Of a DNA stretch of 64,000 nucleotides, positions 8,745 to 17,550 are shown in pieces; the first letter of the stretch is position 1; each line of letters opens with the position of its first letter. Both the position numbers and the translations under genes were made by a program. The notes under the pieces were generated by a model, which made no database searches, was not told where the DNA came from, and saw nothing but the letters and a program-made list of their open reading frames with translations. The stretch comes from Cryobacterium sp. PH31-AA6 (GTDB lineage Bacteria > Actinomycetota > Actinomycetes > Actinomycetales > Microbacteriaceae), in assembly GCF_030063195.1 (NCBI RefSeq), contig NZ_JASISS010000019.1, positions 1 through 64,000 on the forward strand. The letters run 5' to 3'.

Positions 8745-9575
8745 TCAGGCGAGGCGCACGAGTTCCATGACGTCGTCGCGGGGGAGCTCATCGGCGACGG
8801 CGGTGACCGCGAGGTCCTGGAAGAGCACGCCGCCGCCGATGGTGGTCAGGAACGCGGTGTCCGCGGCGTCCCTGCCGGTGGCGATCCGCAGCAGAGTCTG
8901 CCGGGGCGCGAGCGTGGTCGCATCGACCACGTGCCACGCCCCTTCGACGAAGGCCTCCGCGACGGCATGGAAGTCCATCGGGGCCAGGCCGGGCGCATAA
9001 ACGGAGACCAGCCGCGCGGGCACATCCATGGCCCGCAGCAGCGCGATCACGAGGTGGGCGTAGTCGCGGCAGACGCCCTCGCGAGCGAGAAGGGTGCGCA
9101 CGGCCCCGTCGGTGGGCAGGCTCGCCCCCGGCACGTAGGCCAGCCGTCGCCCGACCCAGGAACTCACGCCGGCGAGCAGGTCCAGCCCGGCGAGGCCGGA
9201 GAACTCGGCGTACGCGGTCGGTCCCAGCCGGTCGGACTCGCAGTAGCGGCTGGGGCGCAGATAGCGCACGAGGTCGACCTCGTTCACCGTCTCAGGGGCA
9301 GCCTGGCCGGCCGTCTCGACGTGATAGTCCACCTCGACCGGGCCGGCCGGGACATCCGCGACATGCAGTCGGCTGCCGTGCTGGTCGACGATTTCGTGCA
9401 CCGGCACGGGTGCTCCCCGCCGCGTGACGGTGAGCCGTTCGACCACCGTGAGGCCCTGATCGGGCTCGCCGGCGCCGTTCGCCTCACCAGGGTCGGCGGC
9501 GACCGCGACCGACAGGACCAGCCGAGCCGGCGTCAGTGCTTCGAGGGTCAGGTGCGCGGATGCGGTCCGTTTCAT
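8745..9575 (-). CDS. Transglutaminase-like cysteine protease family protein
   Basis: A 276-residue protein with a complete transglutaminase-core triad: Cys in EGVCRDYAH, His in MDFHAVAEAF and Asp in WHVVDAT. The N-terminal part (about 1-120) is the beta-rich domain that precedes this core in bacterial transglutaminase-like proteins. No signal peptide is seen, so it should be cytosolic, acting on peptides or isopeptide bonds. Single gene, convergent with tetR across the large inverted repeat. Confidence 0.87.
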   Translation of the reverse strand: MKRTASAHLTLEALTPARLVLSVAVAADPGEANGAGEPDQGLTVVERLTVTRRGAPVPVHEIVDQHGSRLHVADVPAGPVEVDYHVETAGQAAPETVNEVDLVRYLRPSRYCESDRLGPTAYAEFSGLAGLDLLAGVSSWVGRRLAYVPGASLPTDGAVRTLLAREGVCRDYAHLVIALLRAMDVPARLVSVYAPGLAPMDFHAVAEAFVEGAWHVVDATTLAPRQTLLRIATGRDAADTAFLTTIGGGVLFQDLAVTAVADELPRDDVMELVRLA

Positions 9576-9652
9576 TCCCCGATGATACGCGGATGCTACC
9601 CGGCTGCCGGCCGGACGAGGGTCGCGCCCGCGATGGTCGCGGAGGAGTCCGC

Positions 9653-10066
9653 CTAGAGTCGGCTCAGCGGCGGGCGGACCAGCCCGGCCACGTGGGCACC
9701 GGCCGGGTCGGAGTCCACGGCGACGATCCGGTTGCGCCGGTCGACGTGGACCACGGTCGGCTCGTAGGTCCTGGCCTCCTCTGTGCTCATCTGGGCGTAG
9801 GAGATGATGATCACCAGGTCGCCCTCGAGGGCCAGCCGTGCGGCAGCGCCATTGACGCCGATCACCCCGCTGCCCCGCTCGCCCGCGATCAGGTAGGTCT
9901 CGAAGCGGCTCCCGTTGTTGACATTGACGATGCTTGCCAGCTCACCGGGGAGCAGATCGGCCGCGTCGAGCAGATCCAGGTCGACCGTCAGCGAGCCGAC
10001 GTAGTGCAAATCGGACTGCGTCACGGTGGCGCGGTGAATCTTGGACTTGAACATGGTGCGTTGCAT
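9653..10066 (-). CDS. panD: Aspartate 1-decarboxylase precursor
   Basis: A 137-residue pyruvoyl-dependent enzyme that makes beta-alanine for pantothenate and CoA. The self-cleavage site Gly-Ser lies in HYVGSLTVD near residue 25, the Lys of MFKSKIHRA is the conserved early lysine, and [15 protein letters not shown] and NGAAAR are family blocks. Length matches the usual 125-140 residues. It is not next to panB or panC here, so the pathway is split. Confidence 0.97.
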   Translation of the reverse strand: MQRTMFKSKIHRATVTQSDLHYVGSLTVDLDLLDAADLLPGELASIVNVNNGSRFETYLIAGERGSGVIGVNGAAARLALEGDLVIIISYAQMSTEEARTYEPTVVHVDRRNRIVAVDSDPAGAHVAGLVRPPLSRL

Positions 10067-10112
10067 CGGCGCGCAACCCTTTCGACAGTGGACCCGGCGG
10101 CGGAGCCGATCG

Positions 10113-11081
10113 TTACGCGGAGGCGAGGATGTCGACCACGAAGACCAGGGTGTCGGTTCCGGAGATCCCGGCCGTCGTGTTTCCGGTCTCGCCGTAGCCG
10201 AGCGCCGGCGGGATCACGATGACGACCTGGGAGCCGACGGTCTGGCCGATCAGGCCCTGGGCGAAGCCGGGGACGACGTTGCTCGTGGCGAACGTGGCCG
10301 GGCCACCCTTGCCCCAGCTCTGGTCGAAGACCTTGCCGGTTCCCCAGATGACGCCGGTGTACTGCACGGTCACGGTCGCACCGTCTACGACGAGGCCGCC
10401 GTCGCCCTTCTTGAGCACCTCGGTCTTGAGTTCGGTCGGGGCGTCGGTCTTCGGCACCTTGACGGTCGGCGTGCCGTCCTTGGCGAGGGTGACGGCCGGG
10501 AAGCCGTCCTCCGGCTTCTGGTCCTTACCGTTGGCGCGGGTCGCGACCTTGCTCTTCACGTCGATGACGAAGATGATGTTGTCGGTCGCGGCGACCTTGA
10601 GGTCTGTGTTTCCCTTGGTGCCGAAGGCATCTTCGGGCGGCACGACGACGGCGATGCGCGAGCCCACGCTGGAGCAGGCGATGCCTTTGAGGATGCCGGG
10701 GATGATGCTGGCGGTTTTGGCGACCGTCACGGTGAGTCCGGCCGCGTCACCGTAGCCGCCGCCGTTCAGCTTCGCCCCGGTCTCGGCGTTGTACGCGGTG
10801 TAGGCGATTTCGACGGCTTCGCCGTCCTTGACTGCGGCACCCTTGCCCTTGGTCACCACGGTGCGCTCGGTGGTCTTCGCCGTCAGCGGTGAGGTGAACT
10901 TGACGGTGGGCTCGGCGTCGATCTTGCCGGTCACCTTGACGGCGTCCGAGCTCTTTCCCGAGTCGGTGCAGGAGAGCGCCGACGCAGCAGAGGTTGACTC
11001 GGCCGACGGGGAACCGCTGCACCCGGAGAGTGCGAGAACGGCCACTGTGGCAACGGAAATGAATACGGGGAGTTTACGCAC
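10113..11081 (-). CDS. Tandem FKBP-type peptidyl-prolyl isomerase lipoprotein
   Basis: A 322-residue exported lipoprotein: signal helix then lipobox LALSGC, a Ser/Ala linker, and two FKBP-like domains. The C-terminal domain (about 225-320) has canonical blocks [32 protein letters not shown] and IPPALGYGE, so it should be a folding catalyst on the outer face of the membrane. The N-terminal domain (about 75-195) keeps the fold ([18 protein letters not shown]) but with altered active-site residues. The start is a GTG preceded by GAGAG; an in-frame TTG lies 21 nt upstream. Confidence 0.9.
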   Translation of the reverse strand: MRKLPVFISVATVAVLALSGCSGSPSAESTSAASALSCTDSGKSSDAVKVTGKIDAEPTVKFTSPLTAKTTERTVVTKGKGAAVKDGEAVEIAYTAYNAETGAKLNGGGYGDAAGLTVTVAKTASIIPGILKGIACSSVGSRIAVVVPPEDAFGTKGNTDLKVAATDNIIFVIDVKSKVATRANGKDQKPEDGFPAVTLAKDGTPTVKVPKTDAPTELKTEVLKKGDGGLVVDGATVTVQYTGVIWGTGKVFDQSWGKGGPATFATSNVVPGFAQGLIGQTVGSQVVIVIPPALGYGETGNTTAGISGTDTLVFVVDILASA

Positions 11082-11172
11082 GCTGATCTCTCTGTTCGAC
11101 AATGGGCCTCGATCAGTATGGCCTGTCGAAATCCGTGGTTGCTGTGACAGCCCCCGGCGGGGGTGCCGTTGG

Positions 11173-12729
11173 CTAGAGTCCTTCGGCGATCGCCGCGGTC
11201 GCGAAGAGCCAGGCCTCGCGGGTGCGCGGCGCGAGAGCGTCGATGTTCAGCGGCCCGCCCGCGACGAGCGCCGGGTCATACGGAACGTCGACGACGGCTC
11301 GGGTGAGCTGGCTGAAGTGGTCATGCAGGCGCCGGGAGAGCGCCCGGTCAGCGGTCTTGGCCGGCGAGGCGAGGATCGTCACCGCCTGGGCGACCTTCTC
11401 GCCGTGGCCCTTCAACCGCAACCCGTCGAGCAAGGATGCCGCTCCATACGCCGTGTCTTCCCTGATGGTCGAGACCACGACGAGCTGGTCGGCGGTCTCG
11501 ACGGCCGCTTCCCAGTTGGAGGCACGCATGTTGTTGCCGGTGTCGATGATCAGCACCCGGTAGAAGCGGCTGAGCGCGGCGTGGAGTTTGCCGAAGGCCA
11601 CGTCGTCGATGCTGGCAGCTCCTGCCGGGTCGAGGTCGGAGGCGAGGGCGTCGAAGCGAGCGTCACCCTGGTTGCGCACATAGTTGTCGAGGTCGCCGAC
11701 CCGGGCCGAGCTGGAATAGGCGAAGTCCTCCAGGTCGCGCAGCAGGTCTACGGCGGTGTTGGTGTGATGCGCGCTCTGCGCCCGCACGCCCAGCGTTCCC
11801 ATCGTCTCGTTGTTGTCCCAGGCGAGCGTGTACCCGCCCCGATGGATGCCGAAGGTCGCCGCGATGAGCAGCGTGGCCGTGGTCTTGTGCGCGCCACCCT
11901 TCGGGTTCAGCACGACGATGGTGCGCGGGCCGATCAGGCTTCGCTGCACGGACGCAACCGCCGACCGGCGCGAGCGTTCGACGCTGCCGGGTCCGGGCGA
12001 GACCAGGCCGCCGGACACCCGGCGCACCGCGCCCTGCCAGCCCTGCTGGGCCGGCCCGGCCACCGCGGGCGGTCGTGAGCTCATGAAATCCGACAGGTTC
12101 GGGCCTGCCGAGGCCGGGGTGCCCCCCACGGCGGCGGACACCGGAGCGACGGCGGACACGCCATCCACCGGCTCGTCCGACTCGTCGTCGGCGTCCAGAT
12201 CGAAGGCGCGGTCGAAGACGAGGCTCTCGAACGGTCCGGTCTGGGCGTTCGCGACCGGCGGGACCACCTCGGCGGCGGGCCGGGCCTGATCGGCGGCGGC
12301 GGCGGGGTCAGGCTCGGTGGATGCCGCCGCGAAGCCCAGGTGGTCGCTGATCGTGCGCGGCGCCTCCGGTGTCGTGATGAGCGGCCGGGTCGCGCTGGAC
12401 AACGCGTCCGCGCTGGACAACGCGTCCGCGCTGGACAAGGCGTCCGCACTCGGCAGGGCTGACGCCGGGATGAAGTCGCCGTCCGCGTCGACGTCTCCGT
12501 CCGGATGCACGATCAACGGCGACTGGCCCTGCTCATCCTCCGCGGTGAGCCGCACGGGGCGCCCGATGGTGCGAGCAGTCGCCGCAACCCGGTTGATGAT
12601 TTCCTCGCGGACGCCGGCCTCGTCTGCGGCCGTGATCTGCTGGACCTCGCCATCGATGGTCAGCTCACCCGTGCCATCGCTTCTGATCATGGCGCGGATG
12701 CGGGGAAGGGCGGAATCGTTCGTCTGCAT
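11173..12729 (-). CDS. ParA/MinD-like ATPase with long disordered N-terminus and altered Walker A
   Basis: A 518-residue protein. Residues 1-75 form a small domain. Residues 85-265 are Ala/Ser/Pro/Asp-rich and probably disordered, including the repeat A-D-A-L-S-S at about 95-113. Residues 268-518 are a SIMIBI ATPase like those linked to septum or chromosome positioning and type VII secretion in Actinobacteria. The deviant Walker A at 276-284 reads KGGAHKTTA, with His281 where Gly is usual; the switch region holds IDTGNNM. Partner unknown; no ParB or parS is seen nearby. Confidence 0.85.
   Translation of the reverse strand: MQTNDSALPRIRAMIRSDGTGELTIDGEVQQITAADEAGVREEIINRVAATARTIGRPVRLTAEDEQGQSPLIVHPDGDVDADGDFIPASALPSADALSSADALSSADALSSATRPLITTPEAPRTISDHLGFAAASTEPDPAAAADQARPAAEVVPPVANAQTGPFESLVFDRAFDLDADDESDEPVDGVSAVAPVSAAVGGTPASAGPNLSDFMSSRPPAVAGPAQQGWQGAVRRVSGGLVSPGPGSVERSRRSAVASVQRSLIGPRTIVVLNPKGGAHKTTATLLIAATFGIHRGGYTLAWDNNETMGTLGVRAQSAHHTNTAVDLLRDLEDFAYSSSARVGDLDNYVRNQGDARFDALASDLDPAGAASIDDVAFGKLHAALSRFYRVLIIDTGNNMRASNWEAAVETADQLVVVSTIREDTAYGAASLLDGLRLKGHGEKVAQAVTILASPAKTADRALSRRLHDHFSQLTRAVVDVPYDPALVAGGPLNIDALAPRTREAWLFATAAIAEGL
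12391..12444. repeat. 18-bp tandem repeat, three copies, inside the ParA-like gene
   Basis: Three consecutive 18-bp units (consensus CGCGCTGGACAACGCGTC; the third differs at one base) plus a partial fourth. They encode a six-residue repeat in the disordered linker. The unit is a multiple of three, so copy-number change would lengthen the linker without frameshift. Confidence 0.85.
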
Positions 12730-12933
12730 GGTGGACCTTTGTTCGTCGAGCTCAGCTCATTAAGCGTGAGCACGTCGAAGTTGCCGTCGATCGTGCCTCC
12801 TCCACCCTAACCGGGCGGCCGTCGCGCGACCCCCGTTCGGCCGCGGCGCTCCCTGCCTGGCGGCGATTCACCGGAATCTTGCCGGAGATTCACTGCAAAA
12901 GGGGATTGTGAGCCCCCTGGGCCAGGAGTAATC

Positions 12934-13122
12934 ATGGACACCATGAAGGATCGCGATTGGGTACTGCTCGCCTATTGCCGGTCGTGCGGGGTGTACGGCA
13001 CGGCCGTGATCGACGACGCCCACCAGATTTCCTGGCCGGAGGTGGTGCACGAGTCTGATTGCGAGCTGGCCGAATCCGCGGACACCAGGGAAGAGCATCC
13101 CTGGGCCGTGGGCGCCGCCTGA
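12934..13122 (+). CDS. Small hypothetical protein with a CxxC motif
   Basis: A 62-residue protein from an ATG preceded by CAGGAG at good distance. It has CRSC near residue 15 and one more Cys (SDCELAE), with several Asp/Glu/His, so metal binding is possible. I do not recognise the family. It lies in a gap between the ParA-like gene and another small gene, so it is probably a monocistron. Confidence 0.55.
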   Translation: MDTMKDRDWVLLAYCRSCGVYGTAVIDDAHQISWPEVVHESDCELAESADTREEHPWAVGAA

Positions 13123-13138
13123 CTACGCCCGCCCGGAC

Positions 13139-13336
13139 TCAGGCCGAAAGCGGCTGGTGGGTGTGCTCGGCGAGCCAACGCAGGGCGCGCGCACCCGCGC
13201 GGGTGGCGTGGGCGTCGGCGTGGCCGCGCTGCCTGCGGCATTCCACCAGGTCTTCTCCCGGGGCGATGTGCGGATCGCGGCAGGAGTTCGCGTAGCTGGT
13301 GTAATCGGTTTCGAGCAGGAGTTCGTCGTCGGTCAT
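13139..13336 (-). CDS. Small hypothetical Cys/His-containing protein
   Basis: A 65-residue protein. Its middle reads CRDPHIAPGEDLVECRRQRG followed by HADAHATRAG, a C-x3-H...C-x5-H-type arrangement that could bind zinc. It converges with the other small Cys protein; the two are probably unrelated. The family is not recognised. The ATG is chosen over an upstream in-frame codon because the N-terminus MTDDELLLETDY is more plausible. Its upstream spacer of about 260 bp to the acyl-CoA dehydrogenase gene shows no other gene. Confidence 0.5.
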   Translation of the reverse strand: MTDDELLLETDYTSYANSCRDPHIAPGEDLVECRRQRGHADAHATRAGARALRWLAEHTHQPLSA

Positions 13337-13599
13337 GGCACTGTGTCTCTCGCTCGGTCGCACCTGGAGCCAGCGCCGTTACCGGCGTTGGTGCGGGGAA
13401 CTTGTTCGGTTGCGGTGGTACAGGAGCTGGCCCGCTGCTGGCGGCGGACCGGCACTCGCACTCGCCCGGCACCCGAGCAGTCTCGGAGACCGGGGCGAGG
13501 CCGGAATGTTGAAAGAAAGGCTACGTCCGTTCCCCCGCCACTCACCCGAAATGCGACCGATGTTAACCGCCTCGTTACATCACGACCGGCACGATCGCC

Positions 13600-14781
13600 C
13601 TAGCGGAACGCGCTGATCCCGGTCAGATCCCGCCCGATCAGGAGCGATTGCACGCTTTCCGTTCCCTCGTAGGTGTGCAGGGATTCGATGTCGGCGAGGT
13701 GCCTGATCACGTGGTTTTCGAGCAGGATGCCGTTGCCGCCGAGCATGTCCCTGGCCATGGCCGCGATCTCCCGAGCGGCTCTCGTATTGTGGTACTTCGC
13801 GAGCGAGGCCTGGATCGGTCGCAGCGTGCCGGCGTCGTCGAGCGCGGCCAGCCGCAGGCAGTGCAGCTGCATCGAGGTGAGCTGGGAGAGCATCATCGTC
13901 AGCCGTTCCTGCACGAGCTGGAACCCGGCGAGCGGCTTGCCGAACTGGATCCGCCTGGTCGAGTAGTTGAGCGCGGCCTCGAACACGGCGGTCGCATGGC
14001 CCAGGGCGGACCAGGCCACCCCGAGGCGGGTCGCGAAGAGCACGACGGAGGCGTCCTTGAAGGTGCGGGTGCCCGGAAGCACGGCGTCCAGCGGAACGCG
14101 CGCACCCTCGAGCACGATCCGGGCCTGATGGATCGCGCGCAGCGAACCTTTGCCGGTGATCGTCGTGGCGTGATAGCCGGGATTGTCCTGCTCGACGAGG
14201 AAGCCGCGCACATTGCCGTCGTCGTCCCTGGCCCAGACGACGGTCACGTCACCGACGGAGCCGTTGCCGATCCACTTCTTCTCGCCGGTGATCACCCACT
14301 CGTCTCCGTCGCGCCGCGCGGTCGTCTCGAGGGCGACCGAATCGGAGCCGTGATCGGGTTCGGTGAGCGCGAAGGCGCCGAGCTTTTCGGCGCGGGCCAG
14401 CGGCACGAGCCAACGCTCCTTCTGCTCCGCACTGCCGAAGAGGGCGATACTACGCAGGGCCAGCCCGCCCTGAACGGCGACCACGGTGCCCATCGAGCCG
14501 TCGCCGCGGGAGATTTCCATGTTGACCAGGCCGGCCGCCAGCGGCGACATCGGGGTGAGCCCTGGACCGACGACGCCGTCGGTGAGCAGATCGAGTTCGC
14601 CCAGCTTACGGGCGAGGTGAAGCGGGTATTCGGCCTTGTCCCACGCCTCGTTCACCTCGTCGAGCGTCTCCTCGGCAAACCCGCGGGCACGATCCCAGAA
14701 GGCCCGGTCGGCGGCGGGAATGTCGGCAAAGACACCGTAGTAGTCGGTGTCGAGCGGCATGGAGATGTCGTAGTCGGGCAC
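13600..14781 (-). CDS. Acyl-CoA dehydrogenase, glutaryl-CoA-dehydrogenase-like
   Basis: A 393-residue FAD enzyme of full family length. TEPDHGSDS and ITGEKKWIGNG are the flavin- and substrate-binding signatures, and TYEGTESVQSLLIGRDLTG carries the catalytic Glu in the place typical of glutaryl-CoA dehydrogenases. In the cytosol it should oxidise (and perhaps decarboxylate) a short dicarboxyl- or acyl-CoA from lysine, tryptophan or aromatic breakdown. A TetR gene lies just upstream on the same strand, and an inverted repeat in the gap is a likely operator. No electron-transfer flavoprotein genes are nearby. Confidence 0.9.
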   Translation of the reverse strand: MPDYDISMPLDTDYYGVFADIPAADRAFWDRARGFAEETLDEVNEAWDKAEYPLHLARKLGELDLLTDGVVGPGLTPMSPLAAGLVNMEISRGDGSMGTVVAVQGGLALRSIALFGSAEQKERWLVPLARAEKLGAFALTEPDHGSDSVALETTARRDGDEWVITGEKKWIGNGSVGDVTVVWARDDDGNVRGFLVEQDNPGYHATTITGKGSLRAIHQARIVLEGARVPLDAVLPGTRTFKDASVVLFATRLGVAWSALGHATAVFEAALNYSTRRIQFGKPLAGFQLVQERLTMMLSQLTSMQLHCLRLAALDDAGTLRPIQASLAKYHNTRAAREIAAMARDMLGGNGILLENHVIRHLADIESLHTYEGTESVQSLLIGRDLTGISAFR

Positions 14782-14817
14782 GGTATTCCTCTCGTGAAGT
14801 CGTGTCCAAGTTCTACC

Positions 14818-14854
14818 TGAGACTCAGTCCCAGGTCAAATGGAACTCAGTCTCA
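14818..14854. promoter_or_regulatory. Candidate TetR operator upstream of the acyl-CoA dehydrogenase gene
   Basis: Two 15-bp half-sites, TGAGACTCAGTCCCA and TGGAACTCAGTCTCA, are inverted repeats with two mismatches, separated by 7 nt. They fill the gap between the tetR stop and the dehydrogenase start. Each half is itself nearly palindromic around ACTCAGT, a form often seen for TetR regulators of acyl-CoA metabolism. Confidence 0.6.
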
Positions 14855-14858
14855 ATTC

Positions 14859-15611
14859 TTATCCGGTCGACGCAGCGCGGAGTTGCCCCTCGATCGCCCG
14901 GGCCAGATCGCCCGGGTCCGCCCCGGCCGGGAACACGGCGATGACGAGGTCCTGACCGGAATCTGCCCGCCCAGCGTTCGCGCCGCCGCCCTGCCGGAAC
15001 ATCCGGCGCACCTCCGCGAGTTCGGCGGCCAGTTCCGAGGACAGTGCGGAGGCGGTTGTGACCGGGCCATCCCCCGGCGGCGAGCCGATCAGGCGGCGCA
15101 ACTGGTAGTTATGGGTGGCCGTGACCGCGGCCGCAAAACGGATGGCCGCAAGCGCCGGCGCCGCGGGGACGGACGATCTGAGGTAGTCGGCGAACATCCG
15201 CTCGTAGCGGATCACCATGACGGTCTCGCGATCGCGCAGAACGGGAGTCTCGCGCACGACCAGGTCCCGGATGCGCGCGATTTCGAGTCGTTCCCTGAAC
15301 CGGTCGAAGACCATTATTGCTCCGTCGCAGACGGCCAGCCACGGGTCGGGGTGTGCCGACTCGAAGTGCCGGGCGATCTGGTCGAACAACTCGTCGTGGT
15401 CGGCGAAGATCACGTCGTCCTTGGAGCGGAACTGCCGAAAGAACGTGCTGCGGGAGACCCCGGCCGCCTCGGCGATCTCGGTGGCGCTCGTGGCCTCGTA
15501 GCCGCGTTCACGAAACAGCCGCACCGCGATGTCCGCAACCTCGACCCTGGTCAACGCTCGTCGGCGCGGCGGCTCTGCATCTGGGGCACCGGCGCGCGGG
15601 GAAACGGTCAT
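14859..15611 (-). CDS. TetR family regulator
   Basis: A 250-residue TetR protein: HTH at about residues 35-60 (ATSATEIAEAAGVSRSTFFRQF), then a helical ligand domain with a Gly/Ala-rich C-terminus. It lies upstream of, and co-directional with, the glutaryl-CoA-dehydrogenase-like gene, with a good operator candidate immediately downstream of its own stop. It probably represses that gene in response to an acyl-CoA (inference). It could be read with the upstream beta-CASP nuclease gene, 38 nt away. Confidence 0.9.
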   Translation of the reverse strand: MTVSPRAGAPDAEPPRRRALTRVEVADIAVRLFRERGYEATSATEIAEAAGVSRSTFFRQFRSKDDVIFADHDELFDQIARHFESAHPDPWLAVCDGAIMVFDRFRERLEIARIRDLVVRETPVLRDRETVMVIRYERMFADYLRSSVPAAPALAAIRFAAAVTATHNYQLRRLIGSPPGDGPVTTASALSSELAAELAEVRRMFRQGGGANAGRADSGQDLVIAVFPAGADPGDLARAIEGQLRAASTG

Positions 15612-15649
15612 GGTGTGCCGAAATTATCACGGAATCCCCGGCGGCGGGC

Positions 15650-17035
15650 TCAGTCGGGGGCCGCGGGATCGATCCGCTCGAGATACTCCGGCACCCGTGC
15701 GTTCCAGCCGAGTTCGTGCTTGACCCGCAGCCGGAGGGCGTCGGAGGACTGCGGCTCGCCGTGGGTGAGATACGTCATCCTCGGGGCGACCGGTGCCCCG
15801 CGCATCCACTCGATGACTTCGTCGGAGTCCGCGTGGGCGGAGAGGCTCCCGATCTCCACGACCTCGGCGGTGATGGGAACATCGCGGCCGAAGATGCGCA
15901 GGGTTTCCTCCCCGCGCAGGAGGGCGGCGCCGCGGGTTCCGCCGGCTTGGAAGCCAGTCACGATGATGGCATTACGCGGGTCGGAGCCGTACGCGACGAT
16001 GTGGTGAAGCACCCGGCCGCCGGTGAGCATTCCGCTGGCGGAGATGATGATCATCGGGCCGCCGCGCAGGTTGAGCAGCTTGGACTCGTCCACACTGCGC
16101 ACCATTTTGGCCAGGTCGTACATGCTCCGGAACTCGGTCGGACTGAGCCGATGCTCGCCCGGGTGCCGCTGGTAGATCTCGGTGGCGTTGATCGCCATCG
16201 GGCTGTTGAGGTAAACGGGAATCGGCGGAATCTCGCCGCGGTCGCGGAGCCGGGAGAGGTGCAGCAGCAGGGTCTCCGACCGGCCGACCGCGAACGCGGG
16301 GATCACGACGACACCGCCGCGGTCAGCTACCCGGCGGATCACGTCGCCCAGTTCCGTTTCGGGATCGACCGGATCGTGCGTGCGATCCCCGTACGTCGAC
16401 TCCGACACGAGCACATCGACGGCCTCAAGCGCGCGCGGCGGGTTCATCAGCGGGTCGTTCGCGCGGCCCAGGTCGCCGGTGAAGTGTACGGCGCAGTCGC
16501 CGACGTCGAGCCGGATCTGGGCCGCCCCGAGGATGTGGCCGGCCGGGACGAACGTGGCCCGGATGCCGCCGCCGAGGTCGATCTCCTGGTCGAAGTCTCG
16601 GGGCCGGAACGAATCCAGGCTGGCCACGGCATCCTCCGCCGTGTACAGGGGAAGCGGGTTCTCATGCCGGGACGACTTGCGCTTCCCGGCGAACTTCGCC
16701 TCCTCTTCGAGAAGGTAGCCGCTGTCGGGCAGGAGCAGCGAACTGAGCTCCGCGGTTCCCGCGCTCGCGTAGACCGGTCCGGTGAAACCGTCCCGGATGA
16801 GCGCGGGGAGATAGCCGGTGTGGTCGAGGTGGGCGTGGGTGAGCAGCACGGCGTCGATGGACTCCGGCGGCACGGGGAAGGCGAGCCGGTTGCGGTTGCG
16901 CAGCAGCTTGTAGCCCTGGAACAGGCCGCAGTCAACGAGGACCCGGCGCCCACCGGATTCAACGAGGTACCTCGAGCCGGTGACCGTGTCCGTTGCCCCC
17001 AGGAACTGGAGCCTGGATTGCATTCGTGCCGTCAT
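15650..17035 (-). CDS. Beta-CASP metallo-beta-lactamase RNase (RNA-processing exonuclease family)
   Basis: A 461-residue protein of the archaeal/bacterial beta-CASP group (TTHA0252/YSH1-like). The MBL part has THAHLDHTG (motif 2), AGHILGAAQ and FTGDLGR (motifs 3 and 4); the beta-CASP insert spans about 205-360 with SESTYGDR and IPAFAVGR; the C-terminal RNA-specificity block has SASGMLTGG and SLSAHADSDE. It should cut or trim RNA with two zinc ions. The start is an ATG just after a GGGTGATC-type site; an ATG four codons later is possible. Confidence 0.9.
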   Translation of the reverse strand: MTARMQSRLQFLGATDTVTGSRYLVESGGRRVLVDCGLFQGYKLLRNRNRLAFPVPPESIDAVLLTHAHLDHTGYLPALIRDGFTGPVYASAGTAELSSLLLPDSGYLLEEEAKFAGKRKSSRHENPLPLYTAEDAVASLDSFRPRDFDQEIDLGGGIRATFVPAGHILGAAQIRLDVGDCAVHFTGDLGRANDPLMNPPRALEAVDVLVSESTYGDRTHDPVDPETELGDVIRRVADRGGVVVIPAFAVGRSETLLLHLSRLRDRGEIPPIPVYLNSPMAINATEIYQRHPGEHRLSPTEFRSMYDLAKMVRSVDESKLLNLRGGPMIIISASGMLTGGRVLHHIVAYGSDPRNAIIVTGFQAGGTRGAALLRGEETLRIFGRDVPITAEVVEIGSLSAHADSDEVIEWMRGAPVAPRMTYLTHGEPQSSDALRLRVKHELGWNARVPEYLERIDPAAPD

Positions 17036-17292
17036 GTTGATCACCCATTGAGATCGCCGAAGTCCGGCACGACTGCACATTCTCGACCGTTTCGCCCGCC
17101 TGCTCGGGAGCAAATCGGCCGAATCACCGGCTCATTCCTCACGCTAATTTTGATGGCGGTCGGTGTCAAGGCCTCGCCCGGACCGGCCCCGCCTGCAGCC
17201 GAGGGGGCGGCATTTGTCGCGCCCGACACCAAACGGGAGTACACTCCGCGTCAGGTCAGCCGTCTCGCCGATCGAGGAGGAAAGCCAGACCG

Positions 17293-17460
17293 ATGAATTT
17301 CACTCCCGAATGCCAGCAACGTGCGTGCCAGGGACGGATGCGGGTTCTGGAGCCGTCGCTGGACGCTCTTGCCGACGAGGAGCTCTGGTTCGAGTGCGAG
17401 GACTGCGGAGTGCAGCAGCACAGCCTCGATCTCCCGAACGGCGGCTTCAGACTCCGGTAA
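17293..17460 (+). CDS. Small zinc-ribbon-like protein
   Basis: A 55-residue protein with two cysteine pairs, C-x4-C near residues 7-12 and C-x2-C near residues 36-39 (FECEDCGVQQH), the layout of a minimal zinc ribbon. GAGGAGG lies upstream, slightly far at about 12 nt. Divergent from the beta-CASP nuclease and upstream of a TetR gene. No family recognised; probably a small metal-binding or nucleic-acid-interacting protein. Confidence 0.55.
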   Translation: MNFTPECQQRACQGRMRVLEPSLDALADEELWFECEDCGVQQHSLDLPNGGFRLR

Positions 17461-17550
17461 GCGCAGCTCTCTGATGCCGCTGCCGATATGGCCGGGTCAT
17501 TTGGAATGGTCTACTCTGGCCATCTCACGCTCTTCGGGAGGAGCCATCAG

